The notes: a model not told the origin generated them from the letters alone. DNA of 64,000 bases from Tersicoccus mangrovi (GCF_036881825.1 NZ_JBAJMW010000002.1:1-64000), one strand, 5' to 3'; positions 32,817 through 41,926 are shown, numbered from the stretch's first letter. A program made the numbers and translations.

Positions 32817-34091
32817 ATGCCCGAGACCTTCACCCCCGCCGAGACGGCCGACCAGACGCTCAACCAGGCGCCCGACAGCCCTGCCCGGCCCGCCGCCGGC
32901 CGCCTGCTGCCGGCCCTGCTGCTCCTGCTCACGGTGTTCGGGCCGATCTCGATGGACCTGTACCTGCCGGCGTTGCCCGCCCTGACCGCCGAGCTCGGCG
33001 CGGTGACCTCCCTGGCCCAGGTGACCGTCACCGCCTGCCTGCTCGGCCTGGCCGCCGGGCAACTGGTCGCCGGCCCGGCGTCGGACCGGTTCGGCCGCCG
33101 CGGCATCCTGCTCGTCGGCGTCGTCGCCTACATCGTGACGTCGGCCCTGTGCGCGCTCTCCCCCACCGTCGAGCCGCTGATCGGTGCCCGGTTCGTCCAG
33201 GGACTCGCCGGTGGCGTCGGCATCGTCATCGCGCAGGCCGCGGGCCGGGACGTCTTCGCGGGGACCGCCCTGATCCGCTTCTACGGCCGCCTCACCGTCA
33301 CCGGCGGGCTCGCGGCGATCGTCGGCCCGCTGCTCGGCGGCCTGCTGACGACGTTCGTGAACTGGCGCGGCCTGTTCGTCGTCCTCGCACTGATCGGGAC
33401 GGCCATCCTCGCGGCCTGCCTCGTGGTCTTCGGTGAGACGCTGCCGGCCGAGCGGCGGATCGGCGGCGGGTTCGGAGCGACCCTCGCGGGATTCCGCACC
33501 CTGCTGGCGGACCGGGTGTTCCTCGGCGCGGTGCTCACCATCGGCTTCCTCAACGCCGCCATCTTCGCCTACCTGGCCGGCGCGACGTTCGTGCTGCAGG
33601 ACATCTACGGGCTCTCCCCGCAGGCCTACGCCGCCGCGTTCGGGCTCAACTCCGCCGGCTTCATGACCTTCGGCTACCTCGCCGGACGCACCTCGGAGCG
33701 CTGGAGCATCCGCGGCACCTTGGGCGTCGGCATCGTCGTCACCGCACTCGGCGCCGGCGGGCTGCTGGGGGCCGGACTCACCCGGGTGCCGCTGCCCGTC
33801 GTCATCGTCTCGCTGTTCGCCCTGGCCAGCGGGGTGGCGCTGTCCACACCGCCGGCGACGACGCTGGCCCTCGCCGAATACCCGCACCTCGCCGGCACCG
33901 CCTCCTCGCTGCTCGGCATGGTCCGCTTCGGGTTCGGCGGTGTCGCGGCCCCCTTCGTCGGCGTCGCCGGCGCGTCGTCCATCCTGCCGCTCGGCGTCGT
34001 CACGGTGGTGTCCGTGGTGCTCGCCGCCGGCTCCTGCGCGCTGCTCGCCGGGCAGCGCCGCCCCTCCCCGGCCGCCGCACCGGCGTCCTGA
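32817..34091 (+). CDS. Bcr/CflA-family drug efflux MFS transporter
   Basis: A 424-residue inner-membrane protein with 12 helices. FGPISMDLYLPALPALTAELG (in part), the loop motif GPASDRFGRRGIL and RFVQGLAGGVGIVIAQAAGRD are hallmarks of the Bcr/CflA drug:H+ antiporters. ATG at 32817 lacks a strong ribosome binding site. The cupin gene follows after 26 bases. Confidence 0.86.
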   Translation: MPETFTPAETADQTLNQAPDSPARPAAGRLLPALLLLLTVFGPISMDLYLPALPALTAELGAVTSLAQVTVTACLLGLAAGQLVAGPASDRFGRRGILLVGVVAYIVTSALCALSPTVEPLIGARFVQGLAGGVGIVIAQAAGRDVFAGTALIRFYGRLTVTGGLAAIVGPLLGGLLTTFVNWRGLFVVLALIGTAILAACLVVFGETLPAERRIGGGFGATLAGFRTLLADRVFLGAVLTIGFLNAAIFAYLAGATFVLQDIYGLSPQAYAAAFGLNSAGFMTFGYLAGRTSERWSIRGTLGVGIVVTALGAGGLLGAGLTRVPLPVVIVSLFALASGVALSTPPATTLALAEYPHLAGTASSLLGMVRFGFGGVAAPFVGVAGASSILPLGVVTVVSVVLAAGSCALLAGQRRPSPAAAPAS

Positions 34092-34117
34092 TTCCCATCA
34101 CCTCGAAGGAGAACCCG

Positions 34118-34522
34118 ATGAACATCGAACCGACCACTCCCACCGTCAAGAACCCGCCCGAGCAGTTCGCCGGGGACGTGTGGGTCGACCCGATCGCCGC
34201 CCCGCACGAGGGCGACCAGCGGATGACGGTCGCTCTCGTCCGCTTCGCGCCCGGCGCCCGCACCGCCTGGCACTCGCACGCCCGCGGGCAGTACCTGCAC
34301 GTGACCGCCGGCGTCGCCCGCTTCGGCCACCGCGACGGGACTGTCATCGAGGTCCGCGCCGGCCAGACCCTCTATACGCCGCCAGGTGAGGACCACTGGC
34401 ACGCCGCCGGCGGCGACGGCTTCATGGAGCACCTGGCGATGCTCGAGAACGGCGACGACCCGGCCACCACCACGGTGTGGAAGGAACACGTCACCGACGA
34501 GGAGCTGGCGGGACGGGACTAG
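34118..34522 (+). CDS. cupin-domain protein (mandelonitrile-lyase-like)
   Basis: A 134-residue cupin. RTAWHSHARGQYLHVTAG and GEDHWHAA supply the metal ligands. This WHxHxxGQ type includes (R)-hydroxynitrile lyase-like bacterial cupins; it resembles the 12011 gene in motif layout. CGAAGGAG precedes ATG. Probably co-transcribed with the efflux gene; its last four bases overlap the WYL gene's end. Confidence 0.8.
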   Translation: MNIEPTTPTVKNPPEQFAGDVWVDPIAAPHEGDQRMTVALVRFAPGARTAWHSHARGQYLHVTAGVARFGHRDGTVIEVRAGQTLYTPPGEDHWHAAGGDGFMEHLAMLENGDDPATTTVWKEHVTDEELAGRD

Positions 34523-35547
34523 AGCCGCCCGACGGCTGCGGCCCGCGCGGCGAGGCCGGCGAACGCCTCCACCAGGTCGGGCGGCTCGACGGCCTCGAGG
34601 TCGGCGTCCAGCTGCGCCATCGACGCCGCGAGGCCGGCCCAGGACCAGGCGCCCATCCGCACGCGGCACCGCCCCACCCCGTCGACCGGCCCGAGCGCCT
34701 CGACGGACTCGTCGGGCAGGTACGGTGCCACCGCGGTCGCCGGCAGCCGCACGATCGCGGTGCCCCGGCACGGCCACATGGTGCCGGCCGATGGATCGGC
34801 CTGGCCGCGGAATCGGGCCTCGACGAAGGCGACCGGGTCCCCACCGGGCACCTCCCGCGGGGAGAATCGCGGCCCGGTCGGGGTCCGCAGGGCGGCCATC
34901 CGGTCGAGCCGGAAGGTGCGCCAGTCAGCGGCCTCGACGTCCCAGGCCAGCAGGTACCAGCGGCCGCCGCGGTGCAGGACGTGGTGGGGCTCCACCCGTC
35001 GCGGCGGCACCTCGTGACGGTTTGTCGGGAGGTCGTCGTCCCCGGCCTTCTCCGCCCCGACCGGGAGGTAGTCGAAGCGCAGCTGCTCGTGCGTGTGGGC
35101 GGCGTCGGTCACCGCGAGCAGCAGGGAGCTGTCGAGCCGCCCGCCGGGACCGGTGTCGGCGTGTGGCATGCCGAGCACGTGCACCGCGTCGATGCGCCGT
35201 TGCAACCGCCCCGGCATCACCTGCCGCACCGTGGTCAGCGCGCGCCACGCGGCGTCGGCCTCGACCGTCCCGCTGGTCGCAGCGACGTTCAGGGCGAGCG
35301 CGATCGCCACGGCCTGGTCGTCGTCGAAGAGCAGGGGGGGCAGCTCGGACCCGGCCTCGAGCCGGTAGCCGCCGTCCGGCCCCATCGTCGCGCGCACCGG
35401 GTAGCCGAGGTCGCGGAGTCGGTCGACGTCGCGCCGGACAGTCCGCTCGCTCACCTCGAGTCGTTCGGCCAGGAGACGGCCGGGCCAGTCGCGGCGCGCC
35501 TGCAGCAGGGAAAGCAGCGACAGGAGGCGTCCGGATGTTCCGCTCAT
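34519..35547 (-). CDS. YafY-type HTH/WYL-domain transcriptional regulator
   Basis: A 342-residue regulator: HTH_11 at about 5-60 (LLAERLEVSERTVRRDVDRL), then a WYL domain (RVEPHHVLHRGGRWYLLAWD) and WCX C-terminal domain. Such proteins often control the divergent PhnB/VOC-type gene next door; here the VOC gene starts 116 bases away on the other strand. ATG at 35547. Confidence 0.83.
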   Translation of the reverse strand: MSGTSGRLLSLLSLLQARRDWPGRLLAERLEVSERTVRRDVDRLRDLGYPVRATMGPDGGYRLEAGSELPPLLFDDDQAVAIALALNVAATSGTVEADAAWRALTTVRQVMPGRLQRRIDAVHVLGMPHADTGPGGRLDSSLLLAVTDAAHTHEQLRFDYLPVGAEKAGDDDLPTNRHEVPPRRVEPHHVLHRGGRWYLLAWDVEAADWRTFRLDRMAALRTPTGPRFSPREVPGGDPVAFVEARFRGQADPSAGTMWPCRGTAIVRLPATAVAPYLPDESVEALGPVDGVGRCRVRMGAWSWAGLAASMAQLDADLEAVEPPDLVEAFAGLAARAAAVGRL

Positions 35548-35663
35548 GCCTCGATTCTCGTTCAGGTCCCGGCCAGAACCTGACCGCTACTGCGAGGATC
35601 GTGGACTCCATCGCGGCGCCCGACCCGGACGCCGCTGTGGAGAACGAGACGAAGGAGACCACC

Positions 35664-36086
35664 ATGACCGTCACCCCCACGACCCACCTCAACTTCCGCG
35701 GCCAGGCCCGGGAGGCCCTGGACCTCTACGCCTCGATCTTCGGCGGCCAGGTGCAGGCGTTCACCTACGGGGACGCCCACAACGACGCCGACGGGGCCGT
35801 CCCCGACCAGTTGATGTGGGGCGGCTTCGACTCCCCCAACGGGCTGCGCCTGATGGCGTTCGACGTGCCGCCGGAGCGGCCCTTCGACCGCGGCGCCGAC
35901 TCGGTGTTCGTCTCGGTGCGCAGTGACGACCCGGAGGAGATCACTCGCTGCTTCGAGGTGCTCGCCGAGGGCGGCCACGTGCGCACCCCCCTCGGCCCGG
36001 CGCCGTGGGGAACCCCGCTCTACGGGATGCTCGACGACCGGTTCGGCATCACCTGGGTCATGGACGTGCAGACCGCCCAGGGCTGA
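35664..36086 (+). CDS. PhnB-like VOC-family protein
   Basis: A 140-residue glyoxalase-fold protein. HLNFRGQAREALDLYASIFGG (in part) and DDRFGITWVMDV are the opening and closing of the PhnB/3-demethylubiquinone methyltransferase-like VOC family. The exact function of this family is unclear. GAAGGAG lies upstream of ATG. Confidence 0.83.
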   Translation: MTVTPTTHLNFRGQAREALDLYASIFGGQVQAFTYGDAHNDADGAVPDQLMWGGFDSPNGLRLMAFDVPPERPFDRGADSVFVSVRSDDPEEITRCFEVLAEGGHVRTPLGPAPWGTPLYGMLDDRFGITWVMDVQTAQG

Positions 36087-36101
36087 GGCCCCGGCGCGCG
36101 A

Positions 36102-36120
36102 CGGCCGGGACTCCCGGCCG
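36102..36120 (+). terminator. hairpin after the PhnB-like gene
   Basis: An 8-bp stem (CGGCCGGG / CCCGGCCG) with loop ACT, 15 bases past the stop. No T-run. Confidence 0.6.
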
Positions 36121-36139
36121 CCGCTCGGATCGGGGCGCG

Positions 36140-36145
36140 TAGGGT
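36140..36145 (+). promoter_or_regulatory. -10 element TAGGGT, possible leaderless promoter
   Basis: TAGGGT ends seven bases before ATG 36153. AGGGTG could also serve as ribosome binding site, so leaderless and leadered readings are both open. Confidence 0.35.
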
Positions 36146-36152
36146 GAGCGCC

Positions 36153-36584
36153 ATGGCCCTCATCGACAGCAGCGGTTTCGCCCACGTCCGGTTGACCGTC
36201 ACGGACATCGCCCGGTCCAAGAAGTTCTACGACCTCGTGTTCGGCTGGCCGGTGGCCATCGACAAGTCCGCGGACGTGAACAAGCCCGGTGTCACCGACT
36301 CGGCGGCCGACTACTACGGCGGCACGGTCTACCAGACGCCGGACGGCACCCTGTTCGGGCTGCGTCCCGTGGGCCGTGACGACTTCGATCCGAACCGCAC
36401 GGGCCTGGACCACGTCAGCTTCGCGGTGAAGAGCCGGAAGGACCTCGACGCCGCCGTGCGCGCGCTCGACGGCGCCGGCATCGCGCACGGCGAGGTGATC
36501 GAGCTGACCGACGCCGGCATCGCGATCCTCTCCTTCCAGGACCCGGACGACGTCAACATCGAGCTGACGGCGCCGCTGTCCTGA
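36153..36584 (+). CDS. VOC-family (glyoxalase-like) protein
   Basis: A 143-residue protein with two beta-alpha-beta-beta-beta modules. FAHVRLTVTDIARSKKFYD and GLDHVSFAVKSRKDLDAAV start the two modules, and the final Glu is in DDVNIELTAP; this is typical of metal-dependent bleomycin-resistance/dioxygenase-fold proteins. Substrate unknown. ATG 36153 is preferred over the in-frame GTG at 36144. Confidence 0.8.
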   Translation: MALIDSSGFAHVRLTVTDIARSKKFYDLVFGWPVAIDKSADVNKPGVTDSAADYYGGTVYQTPDGTLFGLRPVGRDDFDPNRTGLDHVSFAVKSRKDLDAAVRALDGAGIAHGEVIELTDAGIAILSFQDPDDVNIELTAPLS

Positions 36585-36616
36585 GCGGCCCCGACGACGG
36601 CGGGAGTCGCGTGCCC

Positions 36617-37132
36617 ATGGATCTGAGCACCATCGAGGTCACGACGCTGGCCGGGGAACCGACGACGTTCGGCGCCCTCACCGGCGGGAAGGTCGCCCTC
36701 GTGGTCAACGTCGCCTCGCGCTGCGGCTTCGCTCCCCAGTACGAGCAACTGGAAGAGCTGCAGCGGCGCTTCGGCGACGCCGGGTTCACCGTGCTCGGCG
36801 TCCCGAGCAACCAGTTTCTCCAGGAGCTCGGCCGGGCGGACGCGATCGCGGCGTACTGCTCGACGACGTGGGGCGTCACTTTCCCGATGACGGAGAAGGT
36901 CCGGGTCAACGGACGGCGAGCCCATCCGCTGTACCAGGAGTTGACCCGCGTGCCCGACGCGCACGGGCGGGCCGGCTGGGTGCGCTGGAACTTCGAGAAG
37001 TTCCTCGTCCACCCCGACGGCCGCATCCGGCGGTTCCGGTCCGGCACCCGCCCCGACGCCCCGGAGATCGTCGAGGCGATCGAGGCGTGGACGGCCCGGA
37101 GGCCGCGACCCGGCAGCGGCCCGTCGACGTGA
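36617..37132 (+). CDS. glutathione peroxidase-family protein
   Basis: A 171-residue thiol peroxidase. The catalytic set is Cys in NVASRCGFAPQY, Gln in GVPSNQFLQE and Trp/Asn in VRWNFEKFLV, as in bacterial BsaA/BtuE-type enzymes that mostly use thioredoxin or mycothiol. An in-frame GTG at 36611 is closer to GGGAG, so the protein may be two residues longer. Confidence 0.88.
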   Translation: MDLSTIEVTTLAGEPTTFGALTGGKVALVVNVASRCGFAPQYEQLEELQRRFGDAGFTVLGVPSNQFLQELGRADAIAAYCSTTWGVTFPMTEKVRVNGRRAHPLYQELTRVPDAHGRAGWVRWNFEKFLVHPDGRIRRFRSGTRPDAPEIVEAIEAWTARRPRPGSGPST

Positions 37133-37173
37133 CGCCCGGCGTCGGCCCCCGTGTCCCGCGGAAACCGCACGCC

Positions 37174-37179
37174 TACGCT
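37174..37179 (+). promoter_or_regulatory. -10 element TACGCT, possible leaderless promoter
   Basis: TACGCT is followed by six bases and ATG 37186. GAAGG directly before the ATG is too close to act as a normal ribosome binding site. Confidence 0.4.
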
Positions 37180-37185
37180 CGAAGG

Positions 37186-38157
37186 ATGACGACACCCACC
37201 GTGTACGTGATCCACGAGAACGCCGACTGGATGCCGCCCTTCCGCGCCGCGTTCGAGGCCGAGGGCGTCCCGCTGACGGAGATCGACCTCGGCGAGACCG
37301 GCAGCACCGTCGACCTTGGATCCGAACCGGCGCCGGGCATCTACTGGTCGCGCATGAGCGCCTCCGCCCACACACGCGGCCACGTCCACGCCAAGGAGGA
37401 CACGCGGGCGCTGCTCCGGTGGCTGGAGTCGTGGGGTGAGCGCGTCGTCAACGGCAGCAGCGTGCTCGAGCTCGAGGTCAGCAAGGTGGCCCAGCACGGC
37501 CTGCTGCGTTCGCACGGGTTCGACGTTCCGCGCACGACGGCGGTGTTGGGCCGGGACGGCCTCGTCGAGGCGGCCCGCGCGTTCGAGCCGCCGTTCATCA
37601 CGAAGCACAACCAGGGCGGCAAGGGTCTGGGCGTGCGCCGATTCGACACGCACGCCGACTTCGACGCCCATGTCGCGAGCGACGACTTCGAGGAGCCGGT
37701 CGACGGCATCACGTTGATCCAGGAGTACCTGGCCGCGCGGGAGCCGTTCATCACGCGCGCCGAGTTCGTGGGCGGCCGGTTCGTCTATGCCGTCCGCGTG
37801 GACACGTCCGCGGGCAGTTTCGAGCTGTGCCCGGCGGACGCGTGCGCGGTGCCGGATCCCTCGGGTGGGGACGCCGTCGAGCCGTTCGCGCTCCGCCCCA
37901 AGATCAACGCCGACCACCCGCTCGTGCGCCGCTACGAGGCGCTGCTGGCGGAGGCGGGCATCGAGATCGCCGGAATCGAGTTCATCGAGACCGCCGACGG
38001 TCGCACCGTCACCTACGACGTCAACACGAACACCAACTACAACCCCGACGTCGAGGCCGTCTCCCCGGTCTCCGGGCCGCGCAGCATCGCCCGCTTCCTC
38101 GGCGGGCTGCTCGCGGAGCACGAGGACGCCGCGGACACCGTCTTCCAGCGCGCCTGA
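37186..38157 (+). CDS. ATP-grasp (RimK-like) ligase
   Basis: A 323-residue protein. A pre-ATP-grasp segment (residues 1-100) is followed by ITKHNQGGKGLGVRRFD, the ATP-binding Lys and glycine-rich loop, and by IEFIETADGRTVTYDVNTNT near 270-290, the metal-binding ExN-type motif. This is the RimK/glutathione-synthetase-like ATP-grasp fold, which links an acyl phosphate to an amine or thiol. The partner substrate is unknown. Converges with the GNAT gene. Confidence 0.78.
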   Translation: MTTPTVYVIHENADWMPPFRAAFEAEGVPLTEIDLGETGSTVDLGSEPAPGIYWSRMSASAHTRGHVHAKEDTRALLRWLESWGERVVNGSSVLELEVSKVAQHGLLRSHGFDVPRTTAVLGRDGLVEAARAFEPPFITKHNQGGKGLGVRRFDTHADFDAHVASDDFEEPVDGITLIQEYLAAREPFITRAEFVGGRFVYAVRVDTSAGSFELCPADACAVPDPSGGDAVEPFALRPKINADHPLVRRYEALLAEAGIEIAGIEFIETADGRTVTYDVNTNTNYNPDVEAVSPVSGPRSIARFLGGLLAEHEDAADTVFQRA

Positions 38158-38172
38158 CGGCACCGCGCCGCG

Positions 38173-38198
38173 GCGTCGATGCATGTCAGAATCGACGC
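38173..38198. terminator. bidirectional hairpin between convergent genes
   Basis: GCGTCGAT at 38173-38180 pairs with ATCGACGC at 38191-38198 across a 10-base loop, between two convergent stops. Confidence 0.5.
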
Positions 38199-38209
38199 GC
38201 TCCCTCCGG

Positions 38210-39259
38210 TCACAGGAGCGGGTCGACGATGCGGTCCGGATCGAGGGGCCGCGCGGAACGCACCGCGACCCGCATCACGGTGGTGGGCGACCACGGGCGC
38301 ACCCCGACGACCGGCCAGGCCGGACCGCGGGGGTCGAGGTTCACCAGCAGGTCGCTGCCGCGCTCGCGCCAGGCCCACCGGGCGTGCTCCCACAGCGCCC
38401 GCGCAGCACGGAGCTGTCCCGGGGCGAACCAGATCCGGTCGACCGCCAGGTTGCGCAGCACCCCGTCGCGCGGGACGACGTGCAGGGCGAGGTTCGCGAG
38501 CCGTACGGACGCGGGCATGTGCACGACCTCGAGGGCCCGGATCCGCCCCTCCTCCCGCAACGCCAGGCCCGCGACCACGTCGCCCGCCCGCGTGCGGGCG
38601 ACGAGGCAGTGGTTGACGGGATCGTCGAAGGGCGACGACGCCAGCCAGGCCGCGAGCCGCTCGGCCGTCCAGTCGAGGCCGAAGTTGTGGGAGCCCGAGA
38701 AGGCGCAGATCCCCGCGGCCACCGCCTCGAGGTCACCGGGCTCCGCCTCGTCCAGCGTGACGCCGTCGACGCCTCGGGGTGGACGGCGGCGCATCGGCAC
38801 CGGCGCGACGACCGTGCGCGCCGACGTGCTCGTCGCCCAGCCCGCAGCGTTGGCCGAGGATGCCGCGTTGCCCTGCTGGATGTTGGCGAGGACGACGCCG
38901 TCCTCACCCAGGGCCTCGCCGGCGCGGTCGAGCCTCCACGTCGCCAGAGCGCGCCCGATTCCCTGCCGCCGGTGCTCGGGGCCGACCACCAGGGAGTGCA
39001 GCAGCGCGTACGGGACCATGGCGCCCTCGAACCGGCATGTCCCGCGGCTCAGTGCCGCCGAACCGACCAGCGTCCCGTCGGTCGATTCCGCGACGACCTG
39101 GACGGTCGCGTCGTGGACGGTGTCGTGGGCCTGCGTCGCGCTCACCTGCAGCCGGGGTCGGAAGGTGACGGCACCCGTATCGGGGCTCGCCGCGACGAGG
39201 GCGGCGATCGCGCCCTCGTCCTCATCGGTGGCCTCACGGAGGACGACGTCGGTCGTCAT
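38210..39259 (-). CDS. GNAT-family N-acetyltransferase, two-domain
   Basis: A 349-residue protein. The N-terminal GNAT domain has the acetyl-CoA motif HSLVVGPEHRRQGIGRALA (about 95-113). The second half (after VDGVTLDEAEPGD) looks like a degenerate second GNAT fold with no clear acetyl-CoA loop. ATG at 39259 has GGGAGG nine bases upstream. Substrate unknown. Confidence 0.75.
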   Translation of the reverse strand: MTTDVVLREATDEDEGAIAALVAASPDTGAVTFRPRLQVSATQAHDTVHDATVQVVAESTDGTLVGSAALSRGTCRFEGAMVPYALLHSLVVGPEHRRQGIGRALATWRLDRAGEALGEDGVVLANIQQGNAASSANAAGWATSTSARTVVAPVPMRRRPPRGVDGVTLDEAEPGDLEAVAAGICAFSGSHNFGLDWTAERLAAWLASSPFDDPVNHCLVARTRAGDVVAGLALREEGRIRALEVVHMPASVRLANLALHVVPRDGVLRNLAVDRIWFAPGQLRAARALWEHARWAWRERGSDLLVNLDPRGPAWPVVGVRPWSPTTVMRVAVRSARPLDPDRIVDPLL

Positions 39260-39497
39260 GGCACGGCACCTCCCGCATCCGGACGGCTCCACCGTCTGCT
39301 GTCGGTGTGCTCCATTGTGTGTCGCAGCGCGACGCGGGGAAATGATGTGAGGAGCCGTCGAGCTGACCAGCGCTTCTGTCGGCGACGACGGCGGTGGACC
39401 GTCGTCGTCACGCCCACCACTGGTGCGCGCCGGCGCCGACGCCTAGCGTTGACAGCGGCAGAACAGTTCGCCTCACCCCTTCCGAGGGAGCTGTCTC

Positions 39498-39866
39498 ATG
39501 CCTGCCCCACTTCCCGCTCCTGTCGCGGCCGCCCGCGCCCACTCCGCCTCCGCCGGCACCGCCGGGACCGCGACCAGCCGAACCACCCGTCGACGGAAGC
39601 GCGAGCGGCCCTATGTCCTGGGCCACGGACGCCGCGTCACGACCACGTCGCCGGCCTTCTCGGTCGACCTGGTCGCGCTCAGCATGGGCGATCTCCGCGC
39701 CCTGACGAGCTGGCTCTGCCGGGAACTCGACCGGGTGGCGGCCACCGACATCGACGACCCGGCCGACGTGGCCGCGCTGCGGATCCGGCATCACGAGGTG
39801 GCCACCGAGCTGCGCCTGCGCGAGCTGTCCGTCGCACCCGGCCGACCGGCGATCTGGGCCGTGTGA
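39498..39866 (+). CDS. hypothetical protein with basic N-terminus
   Basis: A 122-residue protein I do not recognise. The first 35 residues are Ala/Ser/Thr-rich and then strongly basic (RTTRRRKRERPY); the C-terminal 70 residues are predicted helices rich in Leu, Asp and Arg (LVALSMGDLRALTSWLCREL). GGGAG lies seven bases before ATG 39498. The 238 bases between it and the divergent GNAT gene hold TTGACA near 39448 but no convincing -10. Confidence 0.6.
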   Translation: MPAPLPAPVAAARAHSASAGTAGTATSRTTRRRKRERPYVLGHGRRVTTTSPAFSVDLVALSMGDLRALTSWLCRELDRVAATDIDDPADVAALRIRHHEVATELRLRELSVAPGRPAIWAV

Positions 39867-39871
39867 TGAAC

Positions 39872-39900
39872 CGCCTGAGGGGCGGGGGCGCCCTCAGGCG
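39872..39900. terminator. bidirectional hairpin between convergent genes
   Basis: CGCCTGAGGG (39872-39881) pairs with CCCTCAGGCG (39891-39900) across a 9-base loop; it overlaps the lysophospholipase stop. Confidence 0.7.
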
Positions 39901-40766
39901 TGACGGTTCAGCCACGCGACGACGTCGTCCGTGACCTCCTCGCGGTTGATCTCGTTGACGATCTCGTGCCGGGCACCCGGGTAGACGGTCACGCTGACGT
40001 CCGTGACGCCCGCGTCGCGGTACCGCTGGGCGACCAGCTCGATGAGCGCTCCGTCGCCCGAGAGCGGGTCCTTCTCCCCCGAGGCGAACAACACCGGCAG
40101 GTCCGAGCGGAGTCTCGCGAGCTCCTGCGGGTCGGCGAGCCGGGCGCCGCGTCCCAGCATCTGCGGCATGGCGTCCTCGCGCATCGCGAAGCCGCACAGC
40201 GGGTCGGCGACGTACGCGTCGACCTCGGCCGCGTCGCGGGAGAGCCACTCGAACCCGGTGCGGGGCTCGAAGCCGGCGTTGAAGGCCTCCAGCCCGGCGG
40301 GCGCGCCCGGCGGCGCGGAGGCGATGGACTGCGCGAGCACGTCGACGGCGGTGGTGCCGGAGAGGATGACGCCGTCGTACAGGTCGGGTTCGTCGAGCAG
40401 GACGTCCTGCGCGGCCATCGAGCCCATCGAGTGGGCGAAGAGGAACAGCGGCACGCCGGGGTGGTCGGTGCGCAGCTGCCGCCCGACGGCGGCGATGTCG
40501 GCCGCGAGACCGCGGAAGCCGGCCTCCCCGAAGTCTCCGCGCTGCTCGGCGGTGGCGGAGTTGCCGTGCCCGCGGTGGTCGTGGGCGGCCACCTGGTAGC
40601 CGGCGTCGGTCAGCGCGCGGGCGAAGCGGTCGTACCGCGGGCCGTGCTCCGCCATGCCGTGCGCGATCTGGACGAGGCCGCGGCTCTGGGCCGGTACCGG
40701 CCATCGGTAGGTCGCCAGGGTGGTGCCGTCACTGGGAGAGACGAGGGAGGACTGGGTGATCGCCAT
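39894..40766 (-). CDS. alpha/beta hydrolase, monoacylglycerol lipase/lysophospholipase-like
   Basis: A 290-residue hydrolase. IAHGMAEHGPRYDRFA is the lid and oxyanion start typical of monoacylglycerol lipases, LFAHSMGSMAA holds the Ser, ASGEKDPLSG the Asp and PGARHEIVNE the His. ATG at 40766 has AAAGGA four bases upstream. A TGACGT inverted repeat lies about 50 bases before the start. Confidence 0.85.
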   Translation of the reverse strand: MAITQSSLVSPSDGTTLATYRWPVPAQSRGLVQIAHGMAEHGPRYDRFARALTDAGYQVAAHDHRGHGNSATAEQRGDFGEAGFRGLAADIAAVGRQLRTDHPGVPLFLFAHSMGSMAAQDVLLDEPDLYDGVILSGTTAVDVLAQSIASAPPGAPAGLEAFNAGFEPRTGFEWLSRDAAEVDAYVADPLCGFAMREDAMPQMLGRGARLADPQELARLRSDLPVLFASGEKDPLSGDGALIELVAQRYRDAGVTDVSVTVYPGARHEIVNEINREEVTDDVVAWLNRHA

Positions 40767-40816
40767 GGGGTCCTTTCTCCGGCGCCGCGGGCGCGGCACA
40801 CGTGAGGGTGATGCGG

Positions 40817-40833
40817 CTGACGTGGGACGTCAG
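40817..40833. promoter_or_regulatory. inverted repeat CTGACGT-GGG-ACGTCAG
   Basis: Perfect 7-base arms with a 3-base spacer, 51-67 bases upstream of the lipase start codon. The size and spacing are those of a TetR- or GntR-type operator. No regulator gene of those families lies alongside; the neighbouring regulator is LysR. Confidence 0.45.
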
Positions 40834-40912
40834 TGAAGTGTGACACGGCCGAGCACGCGGCAGCGGCGTCCCGGGACCAGCGTTCAGGGAGCAGCGCGAC
40901 GGGTCAGCCGGC

Positions 40913-41803
40913 TCAGACCGCGGCGAGCGATTCGTTGCGGAGCAGGTCCAGGAGGCGCCGCGTCGAGGCGTCGCTGTCGCTGTCGCTGCGGGTGATCGCG
41001 GAGACCGTCCAGCGCGGTGCGTCCGCGGGCATGGCGCGCGTGATCAACCCGGCGGCCTGCGGCTTGGCGGCCACGTGCTGCGGCACGATGGCGACGCCGA
41101 GCCGCCGATGCACCAGGTCGAGCAGGGTGTGCACGTCGTTGACGGTGCAGCGGATGCGGCGCCGGACGCCGTGGGTGGTGCACGCGTCGTCGTTCAACGA
41201 CCGGATCGCCCACGAGTCGTGGAAGTCCACGTAGTCCTGGTCGGCCAGCTCGGCCCAGTCGACGGTGTCGCCGGTCGCGAGGTCGTGCCCGGGGTGGGCC
41301 AGCAGCACGAGGGACTGCTGCCCGAGTTCGGTGCGATCGAGGGTACCGAGATGCTCGCCGGTGGCGACGAAGGCGATGTCGAGGGAGTCGTCCCGCACGC
41401 GCGTCGTCAACTCGTGGGAGCCGGCCTGCACGTAGTGCAGTTCGACCAGCGGGTGGCGGTGGTGGACGCGCTCCAGCAGGGCATTGACGTCCACGACGCC
41501 GAGGCACTGCTCGGTTCCGATCCGGAGAGTGCCGGCGGGCTGGTCGGTGGTGCGCCCGACGGCGTCGCGAGCGGCGGCGGCCTGGGCGAGGATCGTCCGG
41601 GCATGGGCCAGCAGGGCGTGGCCGGCGTCGGTGGGTTCGACGCGGCGCGTGGTGCGGTCGAACAGGGACACGCCGAGCTCGTCCTCGAGGCTGCGGATCG
41701 CCGCGGACAGGCCGGACTGGGAGACGCCGCAGATCGCCGCCGCGCGCGTGAACTGCTGCTCGTCCGCGAGGGTGACGAGGTACTCCATCTGCCGCAGTTC
41801 CAT
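40913..41803 (-). CDS. LysR-family transcriptional regulator
   Basis: A 296-residue regulator. The helix-turn-helix is at about 2-60 (FTRAAAICGVSQSGLSAAIR, then LEDELGVSLFDRT), with a periplasmic-binding-like effector domain after residue 90. It diverges from two aldo/keto reductase genes and, by the usual LysR logic, probably activates them. A Ser/Asp run (RSDSDSDAS) near the C-terminus comes from a short CTGTCG-type repeat. ATG at 41803. Confidence 0.87.
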   Translation of the reverse strand: MELRQMEYLVTLADEQQFTRAAAICGVSQSGLSAAIRSLEDELGVSLFDRTTRRVEPTDAGHALLAHARTILAQAAAARDAVGRTTDQPAGTLRIGTEQCLGVVDVNALLERVHHRHPLVELHYVQAGSHELTTRVRDDSLDIAFVATGEHLGTLDRTELGQQSLVLLAHPGHDLATGDTVDWAELADQDYVDFHDSWAIRSLNDDACTTHGVRRRIRCTVNDVHTLLDLVHRRLGVAIVPQHVAAKPQAAGLITRAMPADAPRWTVSAITRSDSDSDASTRRLLDLLRNESLAAV

Positions 41804-41831
41804 GGAGGACTCCCTGATTCATGACTCGAAC

Positions 41832-41846
41832 TGATGCACAGCATGA
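41832..41846. promoter_or_regulatory. candidate LysR box
   Basis: TGATGC-ACA-GCATGA, an inverted repeat with 5 of 6 matching base pairs in the divergent region between the LysR gene and the first reductase. Its placement suits a LysR recognition site. Confidence 0.3.
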
Positions 41847-41926
41847 TGATGAGTTGTTGGACTTCTAGCCTCGCGGTTCGTAGCTTAGGAGGCAAGTACA
41901 CCCGTTCTCTCACCCTGGAGGTTCCC

